Source of the DNA: Diphasiastrum complanatum
Taxonomy: Eukaryota > Streptophyta > Lycopodiopsida > Lycopodiales > Lycopodiaceae
Direction: 5' to 3'
Assembly (NCBI GenBank): GCA_029204225.1
Contig: MU831860.1
Span: 36,111 to 100,110, forward strand
DNA: 64,000 bases
How positions within the stretch are numbered: position 1 is the first letter of the stretch; each line of letters begins with the position of its first letter. This document shows, piece by piece, positions 58,088 through 64,000 of the stretch. The notes below the pieces were generated by a model. It had not been told where the DNA came from. It ran no database searches and saw only the letters and a list, made by a program, of their open reading frames with translations. Made by a program: the position numbers and the translations under genes.

Positions 58088-58563
58088 CACTTAGTTCCTC
58101 TTGACAAAGCAAGACTGAATCTAAGTTAAAGCCTTTATTCATAATCCAACAAGGTAAAGTACAACTGAAAAGTAAAATATAGTATTAGAAAGAACCATAA
58201 AGCATAACCACTTTCAAGACGTCCAGCTGATACCTGCCACCATCCCAGAAAACAAAATTGCTCAAGTTAGTTTAGTGAGGAAGACAAGTGTCATAGTTGA
58301 ACGACAGTTGTTATTCATGTCCAAAAGAAGTTATACTACTTAACAGTTTTGAGTAGCATTTCAAAACATAGTCCAATCTTCCCAAACACACATTGTTTTA
58401 GCAATAGGCCAAGTCGTTATATCACTGTATCAGGGCGAGTGCCATATTGATCAGCTTACGGTCAATTGGTCCGTATCAGTTTGTTTTAATCACAGAGGAG
58501 TATGAAAAGTTTAAACCGTTAGGAGTTTTATTTAGCCAATAGACTTGATATGAACACGTGTGC

Positions 58564-58575
58564 TGGTATCAGAGC
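58564..58575 (+). other. Primer-binding-site-like sequence
   Basis: TGGTATCAGAGC on the plus strand is a perfect initiator-tRNA-Met PBS. No gag follows, and it overlaps a small repeated motif (ATCCATGC), so it is either a remnant of a lost element or a chance match. Confidence 0.4.
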
Positions 58576-59514
58576 AAATCCATGCTATACTGACCCAAGT
58601 GACCCTTACGACGTAAGGTATGTCATACACTGTTGTTCATACTCCTGAGCATATCCATGCTTTCCAGTTGTATCTCACCAAAAGTGTAAAGCAACACTAA
58701 TAAAGGAAAGGTGAAGTGTTACCCCGAATATTATATCAGAATGATATAATATCCATGGTATAAGGACACTGTATAGAAATGATGTAACACAGAGTAAGAG
58801 ACTACCAGTGTTTATACTAGGTAGTAGGGCAGATCCGTGCCATTCTACTCCCTTAGTATAAACTATGATTCTTACGCATATCCATGTTGTCTAAGCTCAT
58901 AATATTGGAACCCTGACTGTTACTTTTAGTGACCAATTCTTATTTCAAGGTATTTTTGTTTGATTTGAGTGTGGTCTTATGTCGATACTTACTTTCAAAC
59001 AAGGGAAGTAGAAAAGCCGAAAGAAAAGCGGAAAGAAAGAGTGAATTTATGTAGAGTGAAGGTATATCATAGTCTTTATGGAACCAAAACCGCCATGCTT
59101 ACCAAAGTTGTGAAAAGTATATTTAAACTCAAAAGGTGTACCTGAATAGTTGTAGACATAGCTTCTTGAGAGGCAGCCATAGTAGTTTTTAAGCGACTGA
59201 GTTCTTATTCTTTTAGAACATAAGAAAGCCAAGAAACCGTGAAGTGAGCGTAATGCTTGAAAAGTTATGCAGAAGGCGCTTTACAAGACATATGTTGACT
59301 ATGTAAGTTAACTTACAACGCAGAGATCCAGTTGGTTGCATACCTTTCAGTATTGAGTAGTCGATTCAAGAAAGAACCAAGTAGTATTCTGACGAAGCTG
59401 GAGCAGTATGAGAAAGCTACAGCATGAGATATCATTAGCTTCATACTATGAGATCACATAATCTATGAAAAGAGAGCGCATAAGTAAGAGTTATGTATGA
59501 ATGTGTCCATCCTT

Positions 59515-60052
59515 CCATCGCTGGTTGGAGGAGGCTAATGAAGTGAAGAATTCTATGAACAGATAGCACAAGTTCATGCTCCATCCCTGGACAGTTAGCC
59601 ATGCATGAATTTACAGTATTATCATCTGAAGAGGGGACCCCCCCTCCTATCCATCACTGGAACAACAGGGTCTCTATATGTAGATTCGGTGATTAAATGT
59701 GAGTCTATCATGCCTATGCAATCCATCGCTGGATAGCACATAGCACTATTGATACATCATCATCTTATGAGAAATATTTCAGCAATCTGTCCATCACTGG
59801 ACAACGATCTGTCCATCGTTGGACAACGCCCATTTCTAATAAAAAAAACCATAAATTATGTGTAGCAGTGAGGCAGCCCTCCATCGCTGCTCACTGAGCC
59901 ATAAGGAGCAAGCAAAAGTATGGAAAAATCGTGGTTACATCATTACTATCACTTGCGATTTTAGAGAATTATCACATGCTTTAAAATTGTCCATCGCTGC
60001 CTATTGGATGGTTTCAAGAAACAAAAAGCGACATTGCTGTCCATGGCTGGAC
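59515..60052. repeat. Clustered CCATCRCTGGA motif
   Basis: Nine copies of CCATCGCTGG or one- to two-base variants, starting at 59515, 59581, 59651, 59723, 59791, 59813, 59881, 59991 and 60041. Several read TCCATCNCTGGA, a 4-bp inverted repeat around a 4-base loop. The spacing is irregular (22-110 bp), so this is not simple tandem duplication. It adjoins the 3' side of the minus-strand gypsy fragment and may lie in its LTR. Confidence 0.75.
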
Positions 60053-60225
60053 CTCAATGTGTTCTTGCCCTATTACAACCTTTACATGGTTTAGAGAGAT
60101 GAATGGCATATCAAAGCAGATCATTATTAAAGCAACCTCCTCCGGACAGTAGAGTAAATACAAACGTAATGTAAGAGTACCGTAAGCTGTCAAATCGCTG
60201 ATCCGTAGGTAGGTAGGGCACACTT

Positions 60226-60548
60226 TCAGCGAGTATCAGAGGAGCAGAGTTCTTCACCGGTGTTGTAAAGAAAAAAGGGTTGAAAAGGGCATGTACTTAT
60301 AGTGCCCAATAAGGTAGTAACCTGGAAGGAGAGAGTGGGAGTGGGAAAGTCTATTTCCCTCCAAATTATTTTAAACGGACCAAACCATTTCAAATATTTG
60401 TGGGAAAACCTTCTAAGTAAAAAATGGAACTCCATCATATGCAAGGGTACAACAATAAAAACCTTGTAAGTATGAAGTAGTGGTACGTCAGTATCTGTCA
60501 ATGTTTTCAGTTTAATTCAGTAGGGTAAGACTGAACAAAGGAGCATCC

Positions 60549-60628
<80 letters not shown>

Positions 60629-61640
60629 CCACCAACCGACCCACAGTGTGAGGTCCCCGAAATGGAAAGCTAATTGCACACCAAAAGAACATCAATATCA
60701 TGAGGTAATGTGTATGACAAACCGGGGAACGATTCCGAAGAAAGCAGCTTATTGATGATACGACATAGCTTATCTCTCATAAAATCATTTTTTTGAAAAG
60801 CATCAACAAGTATTCCAACCTCGTTAAGACTTAGTCTCTTGCAAGTTACAACGGTACATTGCGGCAATGACTTGTGAAATAATAACCTTATATGAATTAT
60901 AGATTGGTCTGTTTGAAGCCAGATGTATATATTGTAAGTAAGGAAAGGGTAGTTCTCTTCTTTTGTCGTATTTAGAAAGACAAGTTAGGCCGGATTTACT
61001 ATCGAAAGTAATAGAAATATTTAAAAAGCTGTTTTTATTCCCTTCAGTCTTAAAAAATGGTCATCGAATTTTAGAGAGGATGTCACTCTAACTGGTCTTG
61101 CACCTCTTGAAGGGACTAGAGCTGATTTGAGAATTGCTTTTGCTCCTCAAGTCTCTTGGCCCTTTCACTTTGCAGTTCTTCCAAAACCGTCAGCAACTCC
61201 GTGTCTTTCAGCTCCAGATCCTGCCTTGCCGTCTTGAGCATAATAAATTGGATAATCAATATTTTGATCATCTTTTTGGCTTAGGACTACACCTATCGCA
61301 AATGATGAAGTGTTTACATATACGTGAAATTTCTTTGCCCAATCTGGAGGTCTTACTCCAGTTGCTTCGGCTAGAGACTGTTTTAACTTTTCAAAAGCGT
61401 CCTGGCGATCCTGTAACCAATAGTATTCTATAGACGTTTTAATAATCCAGTTAGTGAGGTGACTACTATTGCATAATCTTTTATTATTCTTCAATGATAA
61501 CCTATGTGGCCTAGGAATCTTCTAAGCTCTCGTAAATTTGTTGGCTCATCCAATTCTAAAACATTTTAACTTTTTTGATATCGGCATCCTTCAAAATTTT
61601 GTGTCCTGACAAGATGCCTTCCCTCATCTTAAAATATATT
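60226..61640 (-). pseudogene. Ty3/gypsy fragment: RT end, RNase H and integrase tail
   Basis: On the minus strand, 61610-61500 gives SGHKILKDADIKKV, then EPTNLRELRRFLGHIGYH, the end of gypsy RT. 61494-61165 gives YWLQDRQDAFEKLKQSLAEA and DWAKKFHVYVNTSSFAIGVV, then LSQKDD and DYPIYYA, the RNase H start. Its first catalytic Asp (usually VxxDAS) is Asn in YVNTSS. At 60501-60226 the integrase C-terminal GPF motif appears as RRFSHKYLKWFGPFKI. The integrase core between them is lost. Two frameshifts and a deletion show it is dead. Confidence 0.8.
60551..60627. repeat. (GA)n microsatellite
   Basis: An uninterrupted GA run of about 76 bp inside the gypsy fragment. Confidence 0.95.
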
Positions 61641-62066
61641 TATGATTGTTACTTTTAAAAAGTAATCATGACAACAAAATCTATATATACATTTATTAAG
61701 CTCATTTGTCATCCTCACTTCTTGAGGATTTGGATCATGCACTTAGGTTATTGCTCTTTCTTTTCTATTACGATTTGGGTAATTTTCATGGAGATTAAGT
61801 GACCATTCAGGAGTCTTTCAGCATATCTCCTACAAAGGAACGTTTTTTAGAAGAAATTCTTTAGATGTTTTTTTTATTCTTTTTGATTGGCTGATAAAAT
61901 ATAGTCCCAAGTATTTGCTAAATTGTTTGGTGATGATATATTTTAGAGTTTTGTTTTTGAAGTTTCCGCTAGTTAGCTCTCGATATGTCAATTTGATACA
62001 CTGTATCAAGCCGTCATGTAAATGTTGTCATTTCATTCATAAGGATTGTTATTTTAAAGCAATGTT

Positions 62067-62295
62067 AACCTAAATTACGATGCATGACATCGAAATTTAG
62101 GTTAAGTTAAGTTAACTATTTTAACAAGGATTTCGATACGACGTATCAAAAATCCCTATTAAAAATGGTTAAGTTAACTTATTTTTAACAGGGATTCCGA
62201 TATGCCTGTATCGAAATCCCTGTTAAAAATGGTTAAGTTAAGCTAACTTAACTATTTTTAAAAGTATTCCAATACGCCATATCGAAATCCCTCTT
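62067..62295. repeat. Array of four related hairpins
   Basis: Hairpins at 62067-62103, 62123-62160, 62187-62224 and 62263-62295 share a core CGATRYG...TATCGAAAT. The first has AACCTAAATT/AATTTAGGTT arms; the others have (A)GGGATT/AATCCCT arms. Units are separated by ATGGTTAAGTTAACTTA-type spacers (start-to-start 56, 64 and 76 bp). Confidence 0.75.
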
Positions 62296-62381
62296 CAAGC
62301 CATCTTGAAAAGCGTTGTGAAACGCGTGTGGCCTGGCAAAATCTCATTGATGGCTTGGACCGAGCAAACAAATGGTGATAA

Positions 62382-62427
62382 AGCGTAGTAGGGGTAGTAG
62401 GAGAAGTACCACTACCCCTACTACGCT
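62382..62427. repeat. 46-bp near-perfect hairpin
   Basis: AGCGTAGTAGGGGTAGTAG and its complement CACTACCCCTACTACGCT flank a loop of about 8-9 bases, with one mismatch near the loop. Strand-asymmetric (purine-rich 5' arm). Confidence 0.8.
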
Positions 62428-62809
62428 GAAGGATCACCAATAAACAGACGAATAGATGAATTAGTGAGAGCAACCATGCTCGATGAAATATATTGCAGAC
62501 GAAGGATGAAGACCAAGTATGAGTGAGCCTGTTGATTGCAGTATCCACTCACCATCAGTATCGTTTAATGATGACTCATGATGCTAATCCAAGACCTTCC
62601 AACGGTACCTGCTGTTGAGGAGCAGAATAGTGAGTTGAAGAGATTGGAGCAGCAGGCTATATGGACTTTGTAGAAGAGAGGTAGTATCTCTTATGATGAT
62701 GTGTGTGGACCGCAAAAGTGCTGAGAATCGTGTCTACTGTGGTCACAAACATATGATGGCTTCCTGTTACAAACTAGTTGCATGCCTTCTTGAGGTTGAT
62801 AGTGTACTC

Positions 62810-62938
62810 CCTGACTCAGATGAAGTATATTTTAATGGCAATTGCGATGGACAATAGCCACTCCAATTGCGATGGATAGTAGCTCCCTGACTCAGATCGT
62901 TGATGAAGTATTCAATGGCAATTGCGATGGGCAATGGT
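62810..62938. repeat. Imperfect direct duplication
   Basis: Two segments, about 62810-62859 and 62884-62938, share CTCCCTGACTCAGAT, GATGAAGTAT and AATGGCAATTGCGATGG. An extra CAATTGCGATGG lies between them at about 62862. Confidence 0.6.
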
Positions 62939-63239
62939 TACTCATTCTGACTTCAGCAATCATTCACATAAGCTTCTTCTATCTTAATGAGTGGAGGCCC
63001 TCCAGAGAGTGTACTACGGAGAGGCATCTGTTCACGGCATTGCGTTGCAGTATGAACATAAACCTGTGGCTCTGTTTCTTCCTTCACTATTCCATCTAAC
63101 AATCGTTGAAGATACAAGTGCTCATGCTGGTAGTAACGCACTTCTGATCTGCGGAGCCAGAACTTCTCTTATCATAGGGAGTTATATTTCCAGAATACCT
63201 ACAGAGTATTTCCAATGTTCCAAAGGCTCAAAGGTTTAA

Positions 63240-64000
63240 GAAAAGAGCAAGAATTGCTCTTCATATTATTAAGATAAAGATCTCTCATGAGATGTTGAGA
63301 GAAATAAGTTCTTGCAACTCAACCAAGCAGGTTTGGGAAACCCTTAAGAACATGATCACATCAAGACTACTTACTCTTAGAAATCAGATCTTTTCTAGTT
63401 TCCAAAGGGTTGATGAAAGTGCTTCAAGTTTTGTAATGAGAGTTAAAGATCTTCACAGATAGATAGCATGCATAGGAGATACTCTAGAGAACAGTGAACT
63501 TGTTCAAGTAGTCCTTAATGGACTTAGAGAAGAATACGCAAATCTTGTGCAAACTTATGCTATCAGGGAGGAGCTATCATCAATGGAGGCTCTGCATGAT
63601 GATCTTATTGCTGAAGAATGCAGGCAAAAGAACAAGCTGCTGAACACACCTTTCAAGGAAGGATGGTGGCTATGGCAAAGCTCACTTTGCAAAGGACAAG
63701 TCAAGGAGGGAGGTCCAGCAAAAACAGATTTTCTCAAGCTTTCACCAAGGACAAATCAAAGGACAAAGCAAAGAACAAAGACTATGGAGGAGTAGAAGAT
63801 GATCCAATTCATTTTTCTATCTTCAAGAAGAAGACTCAAGAAGATCAAGCCAATTGTACCATAGAAGATTCACCATGCAAGTTATGGAGAGTCATCTCTC
63901 ATGATGTCTAGTTTTTCTCCTCTTTATACTTTTCAATGATGTATCTTGGTATATTGATAGTGGTGCATCATCACACATGAGTTGCACAAAGAGCTCTTTT
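63240..64000 (+). pseudogene. copia gag and protease start, running off the edge
   Basis: The reading from about 63244 is KRARIALHIIKIKISHEMLR, then STKQVWETLKNMITSRLLTL, RNQIFSSFQRVDESASSFVM, a stop after KDLHR, and NSELVQVVLNGLREEYANLV (gag core). A basic linker is followed at 63945-64000 by WYIDSGASSHMSCT, the protease active site with DSG intact. It is of the same family as the minus-strand gag at 12804-12169. The zinc knuckle is not visible and may be lost. Confidence 0.85.

Noticed and set aside
62067-62295. Hairpin array considered as a CRISPR array
   Set aside because: The host is a plant, the units are irregular in length and the spacers are themselves related, so it does not fit.

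Overview
The window is nuclear DNA from a land plant and is dominated by transposable elements. Four observations support this: many decayed Ty1/copia and Ty3/gypsy retrotransposons, GT-AG introns of about 85-95 bp, a DUF688-type plant gene, and a nuclear gene for the mitochondrial ribosomal protein S7 with an N-terminal targeting extension. The species cannot be fixed from sequence alone. The very high retroelement density and long GA/CT microsatellites suit a large-genome plant such as a fern or gymnosperm, but that is an inference.

Layout. 1-5.7 kb: two plus-strand copia remnants, each with a 3' LTR. 6.0-14.5 kb: a minus-strand LTR related to the one at 5.05 kb, then a minus-strand copia element (about 6.6-11.3 kb, with PBS and 5' LTR) that has landed in the pre-integrase region of a second minus-strand copia element (11.3-14.2 kb). 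That second element in turn lies in a third copia integrase fragment. 14.5-17.9 kb: unique DNA and a promoter-like region with three G-boxes. 17.9-19.4 kb: the intact DUF688 gene. 20.7-26.7 kb: a plus-strand copia fragment cut in its integrase by the LTR of a minus-strand copia element that has lost its integrase core. 26.7-35.8 kb: gene-poor AT-rich DNA with a GC-rich foldback repeat, a possible SINE and a 57-bp-period palindromic array. 35.8-36.9 kb: the intact S7m gene. 37-41 kb: tandem repeats, gypsy-like debris and a large CA/TG microsatellite. 41.4-42.6 kb and 49.9-51.55 kb: two copies, in opposite orientation, of an unusual intron-bearing DDE-transposase-like gene. 44.84 kb: a tRNA-Arg(CCG) gene. 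52.4-58.1 kb: a plus-strand gypsy element with gag next to integrase (RT lost) and a long 3' coiled-coil ORF region. 58.1-62.5 kb: repeat-rich DNA, a minus-strand gypsy fragment and hairpin arrays. 63.2-64 kb: the 5' part of another copia element, running off the right edge.

Only the DUF688 gene, the S7m gene and the tRNA look like working host genes. All the retroelements carry stops, frameshifts, deletions or catalytic substitutions. The most notable item is the pair of transposase-like genes. Their shared residues (an Asp, a CxxC, an LH, and a Glu after a conserved phase-0 intron) suggest a DDE/RNase-H-fold transposase with a zinc-binding insertion, recalling the RAG1/Transib layout but not assignable to a named plant family from sequence alone.
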